A DNA stretch of 14,638 nt. Origin: JBBKWQ01 sp037969115 (GTDB lineage Bacteria > Actinomycetota > Acidimicrobiia > Acidimicrobiales > Ilumatobacteraceae). The notes under the pieces are model-generated. The model worked only from the letters and a program-made list of their open reading frames with translations, was not told the origin of the DNA and searched no databases. The position numbers were made by a program, and so were the translations under genes. Where the stretch lies: assembly GCA_037969115.1 (NCBI GenBank), contig JBBKWQ010000037.1, positions 1 through 14,638 on the forward strand, given 5' to 3'. Below are positions 1 through 5,940 of this stretch, in pieces (position 1 is the first letter of the stretch; each line of letters opens with the position of its first letter).

Positions 1-594
1 GTCCATGATGGTCGATGCATCGACGAGGTCGACGCCACGCGATTCGAGCTCACGGATCTGATCGAGGCTCATTGCGTCGATCGCGAGGCGTCGACCGCCC
101 GACCGGGCCGAGCCGTCGATCAACTCGACGAGTTCGCCGGCCCATCGTGCGTTGATCTCGGTCGCGCGATCGCCCAAATAGAACCGCATGGGTGAAAGCG
201 CCGGCCGGATCTCGTCGATCACGTCGGAGTGCAGCGACAGGAACTCTCCGTGGGAAAATTCGAACTGCACGATCGGGCCGTCCGTCGCGACGAAGGCGAA
301 CCTGACCGCGTTGTGCATCGTCCACACCGACATGTTCGTGGTGTCGGTCGCGTACCGGATGTTGAGCGGGTCGTACAGCAGCGCGCCATCGCAGTCGTGG
401 AGGGCGAGTTGCTGTCGGATGCGGTCCACGCGGTAGCGCCGCATCGCCGTCAGGTCAGGCAGCGGCAGGCCGGCGCGCGACCATTCAGCGAGCGTGACTT
501 GCGATGGGCCGATCTGGTGCATGTTGCGTTCGGTGTGCTCGAGCAACCAAGCCGGAGGTGCGCCACTCCGGATCTTCGCGACGGGACGATTCAT
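1..594 (-). CDS. DddP-like / M24-family creatinase-fold protein, N-terminal part (runs off left edge)
   Basis: The visible 198 residues form the N-terminal creatinase/prolidase-type domain of an M24-fold protein. The stretch around residues 74-88 (YDPLNIRYATDTTNM), followed by a W-T-M-H-N segment at 91-95, is the pattern I know from DMSP lyase DddP and related Xaa-Pro aminopeptidase-like proteins; so is the lead-in 'LAEWSRAGLPLPDL' near residues 35-48. In true DddP the C-terminal pita-bread domain binds metal and cleaves dimethylsulfoniopropionate to DMS and acrylate. That domain lies outside the window, so activity cannot be judged. The ATG at 592-594 was chosen because an in-frame stop lies 12 bases upstream of it (607-609). 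No good Shine-Dalgarno is visible, and Met24 is an alternative start. No signal peptide is seen, so it is probably cytoplasmic. It follows the SRPBCC gene on the same strand after 131 bases. Alternatives are an Xaa-Pro peptidase or a creatinase-like hydrolase. Confidence 0.8.
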   Translation of the reverse strand, partial: MNRPVAKIRSGAPPAWLLEHTERNMHQIGPSQVTLAEWSRAGLPLPDLTAMRRYRVDRIRQQLALHDCDGALLYDPLNIRYATDTTNMSVWTMHNAVRFAFVATDGPIVQFEFSHGEFLSLHSDVIDEIRPALSPMRFYLGDRATEINARWAGELVELIDGSARSGGRRLAIDAMSLDQIRELESRGVDLVDASTIMD

Positions 595-725
595 GAAGGG
601 AGTCTGTCAGTCCGTCCCTGGGCTCGAACAGCACTCACAAAGCCGAGCGATCGTCGTGACGGAACCGTCGTGATGCATGCTCCCATGACGCTCAGCACTT
701 GAGGCTCGCCCGCCTGCGAATGCAA

Positions 726-1217
726 TCAAGCTGGGTAGCGGAGTTCGGCGACTCGGGCTTCCATCTTGTCGATCGCCATCGCCCAACCCTGACCGCCGGG
801 GGAGTCGGCGGGAACGCCGATGTGGGTCATGACCATCTTGGTGCGCTCGGCGAGGTCGACGAGTTCGACCACGATCGACGTCTCCATCGGTGCGCCGGCG
901 GGCATGCCCATTTGTTCGGCGGTCATGGCATTTCCGTCGGCGTCGGCCATGGCTTCGGTGTAGACGAGTCGGGTCTTCGGGTCGATCTCGCGGTACTCGC
1001 CGACGAAGAACATCTGCATCTGGCCGTTGGGGGTTTCCATTTCCATGGCAATGTGTCGGCGGCCGCCGACTTGGACGTCCATTTCGGCTTTCGGGATCTT
1101 GGCGCCCATGGGGCCGTACCAGTTGGCGAAATGCTCGGCTTCGGTCCACATCGCCCAGATGAGGTCGATTGGAGCGTCGAAGGTGCGTTCGATCTGGACG
1201 TCTTTGGTTTCCGTCAT
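726..1217 (-). CDS. SRPBCC / AHSA1-domain protein
   Basis: This 163-residue protein has the START-like SRPBCC fold of the AHSA1 (activator of Hsp90 ATPase homologue 1-like) family. It starts with the standard 'ERTFDAPIDLIWAMWTEAEHFANWYGP' type of segment (residues 10-36, shown across two motifs: the FDAP beta-strand and the W-T-E-x-E-x-x-x-x-W helix). A Met-rich middle follows, then a C-terminal helix ('GWAMAIDKMEARVAEL'). The length is normal for a single-domain member. Family members bind hydrophobic ligands in a deep cavity, and the ligand here is unknown. The start lies three bases after the arsR stop, so the two genes are almost certainly co-transcribed and translationally coupled. ArsR plus AHSA1 is a common bacterial pair in which the regulator controls the pair. 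No signal peptide is seen. The family is firm and the role is unknown. Confidence 0.9.
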   Translation of the reverse strand: MTETKDVQIERTFDAPIDLIWAMWTEAEHFANWYGPMGAKIPKAEMDVQVGGRRHIAMEMETPNGQMQMFFVGEYREIDPKTRLVYTEAMADADGNAMTAEQMGMPAGAPMETSIVVELVDLAERTKMVMTHIGVPADSPGGQGWAMAIDKMEARVAELRYPA

Positions 1218-1220
1218 CGG

Positions 1221-1586
1221 TCATGCATCTTTCTTGTCGTGGGTCTTCTGGAGTTTCTGGACGTAGTCGTCCATGCGGTCGAATCGGTCGTCCCAGATGT
1301 GCCGGTACTGCTCGGCCCAATCGGCGACTTGGGCAAGGGCGGCGGCGTCGATTGTGCATGGCCGGAATTGTGCTCGTCGGCCTCGGGTGATGAGCCCTGC
1401 GTGCTCGAGCACCTTGATGTGCTTGGAGATCGCAGGCAGTGTCAGGTCGAAGGGGGCGGCGAGCTCGTTCACACTTGCCTCGCCTTCCGCCAAACGTGAC
1501 AGGATCGATCGGCGGGTCGAGTTCGCGAGGGCAGCGAACGTGTCGTCGAGTCGAGCGTCGTCGAGTGTTGCAGTCACTGTTGTCAT
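1221..1586 (-). CDS. ArsR-family winged-helix transcriptional regulator
   Basis: This 121-residue protein has a classic ArsR/SmtB winged helix: 'LANSTRRSILSRLAEGEASVNELA' at about 23-46, the recognition helix 'LPAISKHIKVLEHAGLI' at about 54-70, and the wing 'RGRRAQFRPCTID'. No Cys-x-Cys metal site is seen; the single Cys lies in the wing-adjacent strand. It is therefore unlikely to be a classical metal sensor. It belongs with the ArsR proteins that accompany AHSA1/SRPBCC genes. I chose the ATG at 1584-1586 because a GGAGAAGGG Shine-Dalgarno ends five bases upstream. The longer ORF start at 1613 would lie inside the palindromic operator and at most about 14 bases from the predicted transcription start. 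It is first gene of the operon with the SRPBCC gene and is probably autoregulated through the palindrome at 1603-1638. Confidence 0.92.
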   Translation of the reverse strand: MTTVTATLDDARLDDTFAALANSTRRSILSRLAEGEASVNELAAPFDLTLPAISKHIKVLEHAGLITRGRRAQFRPCTIDAAALAQVADWAEQYRHIWDDRFDRMDDYVQKLQKTHDKKDA

Positions 1587-1602
1587 CGGCGCCCTTCTCC
1601 AC

Positions 1603-1638
1603 ACTTTCCACAACCGTTAATTAACTGATGTGGAAAGT
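1603..1638. promoter_or_regulatory. 36-bp near-perfect palindrome, probable ArsR operator
   Basis: Arms ACTTTCCACA (1603-1612) and TGTGGAAAGT (1629-1638) are perfect reverse complements. They share one centre (1620.5) with the perfect inner palindrome GTTAATTAAC (1616-1625). Only the pairs 1613/1628 and 1615/1626 mismatch, so 16 of 18 base pairs match. The AT-rich core is unlike the surrounding GC-rich DNA. The element covers the predicted -10 box and the start of the arsR transcript, where a dimeric winged-helix repressor would block RNA polymerase. The symmetry is read directly; assignment to this ArsR protein is inference. Confidence 0.6.
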
Positions 1639-1662
1639 ACCAGAGCGTGGCAGACCTGTCAA
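1634..1662 (-). promoter_or_regulatory. Probable housekeeping-type promoter of the arsR-SRPBCC operon
   Basis: On the minus strand TTGACA (1662-1657) is followed by a 17-base spacer and TACTTT (1639-1634). The -35 is a perfect consensus and the -10 matches at three of six positions, including the first two and last. Transcription would start near 1627, giving a leader of about 40 bases before the ATG at 1586. The -10 overlaps the outer arm of the palindromic operator. Confidence 0.55.
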
Positions 1663-1699
1663 GGGTCCGGCCCGTTGTTGTCTGCGTCGCCCAGGCCTG

Positions 1700-1714
1700 T
1701 GAGCGGCCCGCTCA
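1700..1714 (-). terminator. Short GC hairpin just after the monooxygenase-like gene
   Basis: TGAGCG and CGCTCA pair as a six-base-pair stem around a three-base loop, beginning four bases after the stop codon at 1719. No T-tract follows, so this is a weak candidate for a transcript end between this gene and the arsR promoter downstream. Confidence 0.25.
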
Positions 1715-1718
1715 GACG

Positions 1719-2024
1719 TCAGCTGTTCGCAGCGATGTTGAACCGGTAGGCACCGACGAGGTTTGCGGGTTGCGGGTTCGGGGGCTCTTCGCACCGTTCG
1801 GCGAGGCCTTGTTGGAAGCGGGTGAACGCTTCGGTTCGGCCCAGCGGGTTGTCGTCGTCGGTTTCTGCGATGTGGACGAAGGTGTCGTCGGCGAGGCGAA
1901 ACGTGGCGTAGCGGATCCCGCCGGGATCGGACGCGGCGAGTTCGGCAAACACGTCTTCGACGAATCGCTGGTTCTCATCGGCTCGGTCGGGCCTACAGCG
2001 ATAGCGGACAACGATGGTGTTCAT
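1719..2024 (-). CDS. Putative antibiotic biosynthesis monooxygenase-like (dimeric alpha/beta-barrel) protein
   Basis: This 101-residue protein opens with a beta strand ('MNTIVVRYRCRP'), then an amphipathic helix ('ENQRFVEDVFAELAA'), 'GGIRYATFRLADD', 'TFVHIAET', a second helix ('AFTRFQQGLAERC') and a final strand ('VGAYRF'). That order and length match the ferredoxin-like dimeric barrel of the ABM/YgiN family. Family members include cofactor-free quinol monooxygenases, but many are uncharacterised and no catalytic residue is decisive here. The start is supported by AAAGGGAG six bases before the ATG. It follows the conserved hypothetical gene at 2103-2519 on the same strand after 78 bases, probably in one transcript. 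The fold call is moderate and the enzymatic function is not established. Confidence 0.72.
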   Translation of the reverse strand: MNTIVVRYRCRPDRADENQRFVEDVFAELAASDPGGIRYATFRLADDTFVHIAETDDDNPLGRTEAFTRFQQGLAERCEEPPNPQPANLVGAYRFNIAANS

Positions 2025-2102
2025 CTGGTACTCCCTTTGGGTCGGTTGCTGACGGCGTTTGGTGCTCGGCTGTGGTCTTGAGGCCGTCGGCGAACTGCTT
2101 GG

Positions 2103-2519
2103 TCATCGGATCGCTCGCATCCGGTTGTTGCGGGGGTTGTGTTCGACCTCGGCCAACCCGAGCGCTTCGAGCACGGGCGGCACGTAATTTCCGAAGCGGC
2201 CGCGGAGTCCCTTCTTGAAGCCGTACCAGCCGCCGACCGGGTTGTCTGCAGAGCGGCCCCACGCTTCGACGGTGCCCTCGTCGACTTCCTTTTGTTCGTC
2301 TTTGTTGCCCAACGGCATCCAATCGCCGTGTTCGAGGAGCATCGCGTGCAGGTCCTCGACGCACGACTGGTGGTAGCGAAGCTCAGTGGCACCGACTTGC
2401 ACCACCAACGCCGGAGGATCGGCATGGGGGTCGCGGTACGCCTCGAACTCCGACTTGCCTGGAGGGGTGGACAAGACCCACGGATCGTCGGGTGTTCCGG
2501 TTCCTTCGACGTCGGTCAT
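2103..2519 (-). CDS. Conserved actinobacterial hypothetical protein
   Basis: This is a 138-residue soluble protein with no signal peptide or membrane segment. It has a distinctive look: 'GTGTPDDPWVLSTPPGKSEF' near the N-terminus, 'HGDWMPLGNKDEQK' in the middle, 'VEAWGRSADNPVGGWYGFKKGLRGRFG' (two motifs) and a closing 'AEVEHNPRNNRMRAI'. I recognise this as a family of unknown function common in actinobacteria. From memory it may be the family called DUF6855, but I could not check. The start was moved to the ATG at 2517-2519, since AAGGAG lies seven bases before it but only one base from the upstream GTG at 2525. It is divergent from the YafY-type regulator across about 98 bases, so that regulator may control it together with the downstream monooxygenase-like gene. 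Its biochemical role is unknown. Confidence 0.75.
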   Translation of the reverse strand: MTDVEGTGTPDDPWVLSTPPGKSEFEAYRDPHADPPALVVQVGATELRYHQSCVEDLHAMLLEHGDWMPLGNKDEQKEVDEGTVEAWGRSADNPVGGWYGFKKGLRGRFGNYVPPVLEALGLAEVEHNPRNNRMRAIR

Positions 2520-2567
2520 CGTCACGCTCCTTCACATCGCCGGATTGGAGGTTGACGCTAGACAGCC

Positions 2568-2597
2568 TTGAGTGACATCTGTTGTCATGAATAGATT
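2568..2597 (+). promoter_or_regulatory. Candidate promoter of the YafY-type regulator
   Basis: TTGAGT (2568-2573), an 18-base spacer and TAGATT (2592-2597) resemble a sigma-70-type promoter. Transcription would begin roughly 12-15 bases before the ATG at 2618, giving a very short leader, which fits the absence of a strong Shine-Dalgarno. The inverted repeat at 2573-2587 lies between the two boxes. Confidence 0.3.
2573..2587. promoter_or_regulatory. Inverted repeat TGACA-N5-TGTCA, candidate operator
   Basis: TGACA (2573-2577) and TGTCA (2583-2587) are perfect reverse complements with a five-base spacer. A further TGTCA occurs at 2602-2606. The site lies midway between two divergent genes and within the candidate promoter of the regulator, which is a typical place for autoregulation. 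Binding by the adjacent regulator is inference. Confidence 0.4.
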
Positions 2598-2617
2598 CGG
2601 ATGTCAGACTTCCCGGA

Positions 2618-3133
2618 ATGCGGGCAGGGCGATTGGTGTCACTGATGCTGATCCTGCAACGCAGGGGGCGGGCGACCGCAGCGCAACTCGCGGACGAACT
2701 CGAAGTCAGCCAACGCACGATTCTGCGAGACATCGAAGAACTCTCCGGAGCCGGAGTGCCTGTGTATGCCGTGCGTGGACCGGGCGGCGGGTTCGAACTC
2801 CTCGACGGGTTCGATCACGGCTTGCCAGATCCGACGGAATGGACACCGAAGAACCGGCCGACACGGCCTGCCCGGCGTGCGGTGATCCGCATTGCGCCCC
2901 AAGGGCGCCAACTCGCCGCAGTCCTGCGCGTCCTGCAACCTCTGCGGGTCACGCACAGCGCAGCGGTCGACGACGACGGATGGATCCAGGCAACGTTCCG
3001 TGTCGCAACCCTCGACGCAGCCATCACCGACGTGCTTTCACTCTCCCCCCACGTCGAAGTCCTCGAACCTCCCGCGCTGCGAAACCAGGTCGCCGAACGA
3101 CTCCGCCGCGCCGCCGCCATCTACCAGACCTGA
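2618..3133 (+). CDS. Short YafY-type (HTH_11) transcriptional regulator lacking the WYL core
   Basis: Residues 1-64 are a textbook YafY/DeoR-like helix-turn-helix and wing: 'MRAGRLVSLMLILQRRGRAT', 'ELEVSQRTILRDIEELSGAG' and 'VYAVRGPGGGFELLDG'. Full-length WYL regulators are about 320 residues; this one has 171. After a short Pro/Arg linker (65-87) it goes straight to a segment like the C-terminal WCX extension (about 88-170: 'RRAVIRIAPQGRQLAAVL', 'DDDGWIQATFRVATLDAAI', 'VEVLEPPALRNQVAERL'). The central ligand-binding WYL motif is absent. Reading frame and codon use are intact, so this looks like a real short subfamily, not a fragment. The ATG at 2618 is the first possible start after an in-frame stop at 2588-2590. 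It is divergent from the conserved hypothetical gene. The effector ligand is unknown. Confidence 0.87.
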   Translation: MRAGRLVSLMLILQRRGRATAAQLADELEVSQRTILRDIEELSGAGVPVYAVRGPGGGFELLDGFDHGLPDPTEWTPKNRPTRPARRAVIRIAPQGRQLAAVLRVLQPLRVTHSAAVDDDGWIQATFRVATLDAAITDVLSLSPHVEVLEPPALRNQVAERLRRAAAIYQT

Positions 3134-3160
3134 CACGTTCGAAACGGATCAGCACGACGG

Positions 3161-3185
3161 CCCAGCACCTGCTGGGGAGCGCTCC
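3161..3185 (+). terminator. Two adjoining palindromes after the YafY-type regulator
   Basis: CCCAGC-ACCT-GCTGGG (3161-3176) forms a six-base-pair stem with a four-base loop. It shares its last base with the ten-base palindrome GGAGCGCTCC (3176-3185). The position, 28 bases after the regulator's stop and before the next promoter, suits a transcription terminator. There is no clear T-run after it. Confidence 0.3.
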
Positions 3186-3217
3186 ACCGTCTTTACGGTT
3201 CGCCGCGCTGAAGGGGC

Positions 3218-3247
3218 TTGACACCAATCGTGCTCTTGGTGCATCGT
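3218..3247 (+). promoter_or_regulatory. Candidate promoter with internal inverted repeat, upstream of the ScyD/ScyE-like gene
   Basis: A perfect TTGACA (3218-3223) is followed 17-18 bases later by a poor -10 (around 3241-3247). Between them CACCAA (3222-3227) and TTGGTG (3236-3241) form a six-base-pair inverted repeat with an eight-base spacer. A good -35, a weak -10 and a symmetric site in the spacer would suit an activator- or repressor-controlled promoter. It lies about 65-90 bases before the ATG. Confidence 0.32.
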
Positions 3248-3311
3248 GAACGTCAGTTGAAACAGCGGCGCCCGGACGTCACCGGGTGCCCGAGGCCGGG
3301 GGGTTTCCGAC

Positions 3312-4571
3312 ATGCGTGTTCCTGCTATTCGTTCTGTTCGTGTTGCGCTCGCAGCGTTACTCGCCGCCAGCGGAATCATTTCCGCAGCGCCTGTCCAAGC
3401 CGACGGGGCTCCGGGCAACGACGACGGACTCGTCCTCATGGTCGGTGGGCTCGACAATCCGCGTGGCATCGCCGTGGACAAGTACGGGCGCGTCTTCGTC
3501 GCGGAAGCCGGTCGAGGCGGCGACACCCTGGTCGACACGCCCCTGGGCGACAGCGAAGGTCCTGTCTGCGTCGGTGACACCGGCGCCATCACGCGCATCA
3601 AGTGGCGCCAGGCGAAGCGAGTCATCACCTCGCTCCCGTCAGTCACCGAGGCGGTCGACGGCGCGTGCGGCGGGCCCGGTTTCGGGTTCGCGGCGACCGG
3701 ACCTCACGACGTCGCAATCCGCGGTCAGCGGCTCACCTATTCACTCGGTCTCGGCGGGACGCCGGCGATCCGTGACCTGCTCGCGGCCGGTGATCCCACC
3801 GCGATCGACTTCGGCACGTTGCAGGGTGCGTGGGGACGCGCACCCGGCAGCGTCGACCTCGCCGCATTCGAGGAAGCTGCCAATCCCGACCACGACGCCG
3901 TCGACTCGAATCCCTACGGCGTCTTGAGCATCAAGCGTCGCGGAACGGTCGCGACCGACGCCGGCGGCAACTCACTGCTGCACATCGCTGCTGACGGAAC
4001 AACCGGTGTACTCGCTGCGTTTGCGCCTCGATGCGTGCCCTGGGACCTCGGACCGAATCCGATTCCTTCGGACCAGAACCCGTGTGGTGACGACGCCTTG
4101 TTCCCGGCTCAGGCCGTACCGACCGATGTGGCGAAGGCACGCGACGGCAGCTACCTCGTGACGACCCTGGGTGGCTTCCCGTTCGCCGTCGGCGAGTCGA
4201 TCGTCTACAAGGTCGATCCGAATCTCGACGATGGTCCCGCGATCTGTTCGACATTCCCACCGGTGCCTGCCTCCGGATGTGAGGTGTTCGCCGACGGGTT
4301 GACGGCACTGGTCGGCATCGACGTCGCACGGAACGGCACCGTCTACGTCGTTCAGATGGCGGACGCCGGTCTTCTGGCTGCGTTCTCGGGTGCTCCCGGC
4401 ACGGATGCCGGGAGCGTGAAAGTGCTCGACCGACACACCGGCGACGTGGTGCGGTCGATCGACGGACTGTCGCTTCCGGGCGGCGTCGCCGTCAGGGGCG
4501 GTCAGGCCTTCATCACCAACCACAGCATCGTGCCCGGCGCCGGAGAGGTCGTCATCGCGTCGATTCGTTAG
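3312..4571 (+). CDS. Secreted ScyD/ScyE-family beta-propeller protein
   Basis: This 419-residue protein has a clear signal peptide: a basic start (MRVPAIRSVR), a hydrophobic core (VALAALLAASGIISAA) and a likely cut after residue 30 (VQA-DG). The mature part has NHL-like blades of the ScyD/ScyE type, with 'LDNPRGIAVDKYGRVFVAEAG' (47-67) as the first and most typical. Later blades are 'GPHDVAI', 'NPYGVLSIKRRG', 'PTDVAKARDGSYLVTTLGG', 'LVGIDVARNGTVYVVQMADAG' and 'PGGVAVRGGQAFITNHSI'. ScyD and ScyE were named from the cyanobacterial scytonemin cluster, but family members are widespread and mostly of unknown function, and no scytonemin genes are nearby. Several Cys residues could form disulfides outside the cell. 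The start is supported by GGGGGG eight bases upstream. It stands alone, converging with the small gene at 4585-4824. The family call is good and the substrate is unknown. Confidence 0.88.
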   Translation: MRVPAIRSVRVALAALLAASGIISAAPVQADGAPGNDDGLVLMVGGLDNPRGIAVDKYGRVFVAEAGRGGDTLVDTPLGDSEGPVCVGDTGAITRIKWRQAKRVITSLPSVTEAVDGACGGPGFGFAATGPHDVAIRGQRLTYSLGLGGTPAIRDLLAAGDPTAIDFGTLQGAWGRAPGSVDLAAFEEAANPDHDAVDSNPYGVLSIKRRGTVATDAGGNSLLHIAADGTTGVLAAFAPRCVPWDLGPNPIPSDQNPCGDDALFPAQAVPTDVAKARDGSYLVTTLGGFPFAVGESIVYKVDPNLDDGPAICSTFPPVPASGCEVFADGLTALVGIDVARNGTVYVVQMADAGLLAAFSGAPGTDAGSVKVLDRHTGDVVRSIDGLSLPGGVAVRGGQAFITNHSIVPGAGEVVIASIR

Positions 4572-4584
4572 AGCACGGCGCGTA

Positions 4585-4824
4585 TCAGCGGTGAAGCGAC
4601 CGGACCTCGCGGTGCGGACGCAGCGCCAACTCGGTCAGTGACGTGTTGCGCTCCGTGCCTGGGAAGTCGTCGTAACCACGCAGCGCCGATGCGATGCGAT
4701 GTCCGCCGGTGCTGACGCGGCGGCGGAACTGCAGCGGGCGGGGGCCGGAGGGGCGAACCGCGTGCTGAAACCTGGCGAACGAGCGGGTCCGGTGGAGTTG
4801 AGGGGTGGTGGAGTTCATACTCAT
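4585..4824 (-). CDS. Probable small basic protein, unknown function
   Basis: This 79-residue reading frame begins MSMNSTTPQL and is rich in arginine (15 of 79 by my count). It has no membrane segment and no motif I recognise. It ends '...SALRGYDDFPGTERN' then 'TSLTELALRP' and 'HREVRSLHR'. Support for it being real is threefold: codons mostly end in G or C as in neighbouring genes; it fills the gap exactly between the converging ScyD-like gene (13 bases away) and the divergent LysR gene; and it lies opposite a LysR regulator, the usual position of a LysR target. Start is ATG 4822-4824 or the second Met at 4816-4818; neither has a strong Shine-Dalgarno. The opposite reading is that it is a chance frame in GC-rich DNA. 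If real, it may be a nucleic-acid-binding or regulatory protein, but that is only a guess from its charge. Confidence 0.45.
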   Translation of the reverse strand: MSMNSTTPQLHRTRSFARFQHAVRPSGPRPLQFRRRVSTGGHRIASALRGYDDFPGTERNTSLTELALRPHREVRSLHR

Positions 4825-4858
4825 AGTGTCGGCACGGACAGCCCATGACACAACGAAC

Positions 4859-4891
4859 ACAATTCTGATTGTTTCATGACAAGTAGTCATG
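4859..4891. promoter_or_regulatory. Two inverted repeats between the small gene and lysR, candidate LysR operator
   Basis: ACAAT-TCTG-ATTGT (4859-4872) and CATGAC-AAGTA-GTCATG (4875-4891) are perfect short inverted repeats placed back to back in an AT-rich stretch of the 88-base divergent region. LysR-type regulators usually bind two sites of dyad symmetry between their own gene and a divergent target, so the arrangement fits. The symmetry is read directly; the binding is inferred. Confidence 0.42.
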
Positions 4892-4912
4892 TAGCTGGCA
4901 GACTCCCCAAAC

Positions 4913-5794
4913 ATGCAGCTCGACGTCGAATCGCTCCGGACCTTCGCGGCAGTGCTCGACCGCGGAGGTGTGACGCGCGCCGCCGATTGGCTGACGCCCA
5001 GGAACTCGGCGGCGAGCTGGCGGATCAAGCGACTCGAGCAACGTGTCGGACTGCCACTGCTCATCCGCGACGGGCACGCCTTGCGTCCCACGCGTGAGGG
5101 TCGCACGTTGCTCGAGGAGGCGCGGACGATCGTCGAGGTCCACGACCGCGCTGTGCATCGCCTGCAGAGCCCCGACTTCACGGGCACGGTCAAGGTCGGC
5201 TCGAACGAGGAGGTCGGCGCCGAGCGGATGGCCAGCATCCTCGGACGATTCAAGCGCATGCACCCGTCGGCGACGATCGAATTCGTCGTCAACCAGAGCC
5301 GGCTGCTGACCCCGCTCCTTCAGCGAGGCAAGATCGATGTCGCGGTGATCCAGGTGACCGACGACGAGTTGCGGCCCGGCGACTTCGTGCTCTGGACCGA
5401 TGAACTCCGTTGGGCGACACATCGCGACGTGCCGCACGACACCGATCCCGTACCGTTGATCACATATGGCGGCAACGGTTTCTACCGGCCGGTGATCGAA
5501 CCGATCCTCGACCGCCACGGCATCTCGTATACCTACACCGTGACGGCGCCGACTTCGGCCAACGTGCGAGCGGCCGTCGAGGCGGGACTGGGCGTCGCTG
5601 TGCTCGCGGAACGCTTCCTGGCCGATGCCGTCGTCGAGTGGCGCCGCGGCGCAGATCTCGACCCGCTCCCGCTTGCCCATCAAGTCGTGCGAGCGGTACC
5701 CGGTGAGGCCCCGGAGATCGCCGCGGCGCTCGTTGATGCAATCACCGCCGAGTTCCACGACCTGCCCGACCGCCGCCACGCCGACTACGCCTGA
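4913..5794 (+). CDS. LysR-family transcriptional regulator
   Basis: This 293-residue protein has normal LysR length. Residues 1-60 are the winged helix: 'LRTFAAVLDRGGVTRAADWL', then the recognition helix 'NSAASWRIKRLEQRVGLPLL' (31-50), then the wing 'RDGHALRPTREGRTLLEEAR' and the linker helix. Residues about 90-285 form the periplasmic-binding-protein-like effector domain ('GTVKVGSNEEVGAERMASIL', 'GKIDVAVIQVTDDEL', 'VRAAVEAGLGVAVLAERFL'). Where many LysR proteins have 'S-Q-P/S-A-V/L-S' this one has 'PRNSAAS', a modest deviation. ATG 4913 gives the usual start two to seven residues before the first helix; the Shine-Dalgarno is weak. It is divergent from the small gene at 4585-4824, its most likely target, and it may also affect the exported hydrolase downstream. 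The effector is unknown. Confidence 0.93.
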   Translation: MQLDVESLRTFAAVLDRGGVTRAADWLTPRNSAASWRIKRLEQRVGLPLLIRDGHALRPTREGRTLLEEARTIVEVHDRAVHRLQSPDFTGTVKVGSNEEVGAERMASILGRFKRMHPSATIEFVVNQSRLLTPLLQRGKIDVAVIQVTDDELRPGDFVLWTDELRWATHRDVPHDTDPVPLITYGGNGFYRPVIEPILDRHGISYTYTVTAPTSANVRAAVEAGLGVAVLAERFLADAVVEWRRGADLDPLPLAHQVVRAVPGEAPEIAAALVDAITAEFHDLPDRRHADYA

Positions 5795-5851
5795 CCCAGT
5801 CGCGTGGCGCCGACCGCGCGACCGTCGCCCTGCCGGTTGGCTGACGACTCA

Positions 5852-5880
5852 TTGACCGCTGGAGCGGCGATGTGTACGGT
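5852..5880 (+). promoter_or_regulatory. Candidate promoter of the exported serine hydrolase gene
   Basis: TTGACC (5852-5857), a 17-base spacer and TACGGT (5875-5880) have the same layout as the arsR promoter in this window. Transcription would begin near 5887, after the longest in-frame start (GTG 5872), which supports the ATG at 5941 as the true start. Confidence 0.42.
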
Positions 5881-5940
5881 CGAACTGCCGGAGTACACCA
5901 CGTTGTCCCAGGTCGCTCCGTCTCGGGAGAGGGGACGCGG

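Noticed and set aside
607..1611. 334-residue minus-strand frame over arsR and SRPBCC
   Set aside because: It overlaps two well-supported genes in another frame and is a low-complexity Arg-rich product.
1993..2106. 37-residue minus-strand mini-frame whose ATG overlaps the hypothetical gene's stop (ATGA)
   Set aside because: The overlap could couple translation, but the frame runs into the start of the monooxygenase-like gene, is very short, and shows no motif. It is not strong enough to call.
2572..3249. 225-residue plus-strand frame over the YafY-type regulator
   Set aside because: It is the wrong frame; the HTH motifs are in the frame starting at 2618.
3312..4571. Scytonemin biosynthesis locus
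   Set aside because: Only a ScyD/ScyE-like propeller is present. No ScyA/ScyB/ScyC-like or aromatic amino-acid genes are nearby, so the family name does not imply the pathway.
4568..4846. 92-residue minus-strand frame overlapping the small basic gene
   Set aside because: Same strand, different frame, with Pro/Arg-rich low-complexity sequence; the 79-residue frame has better codon use.
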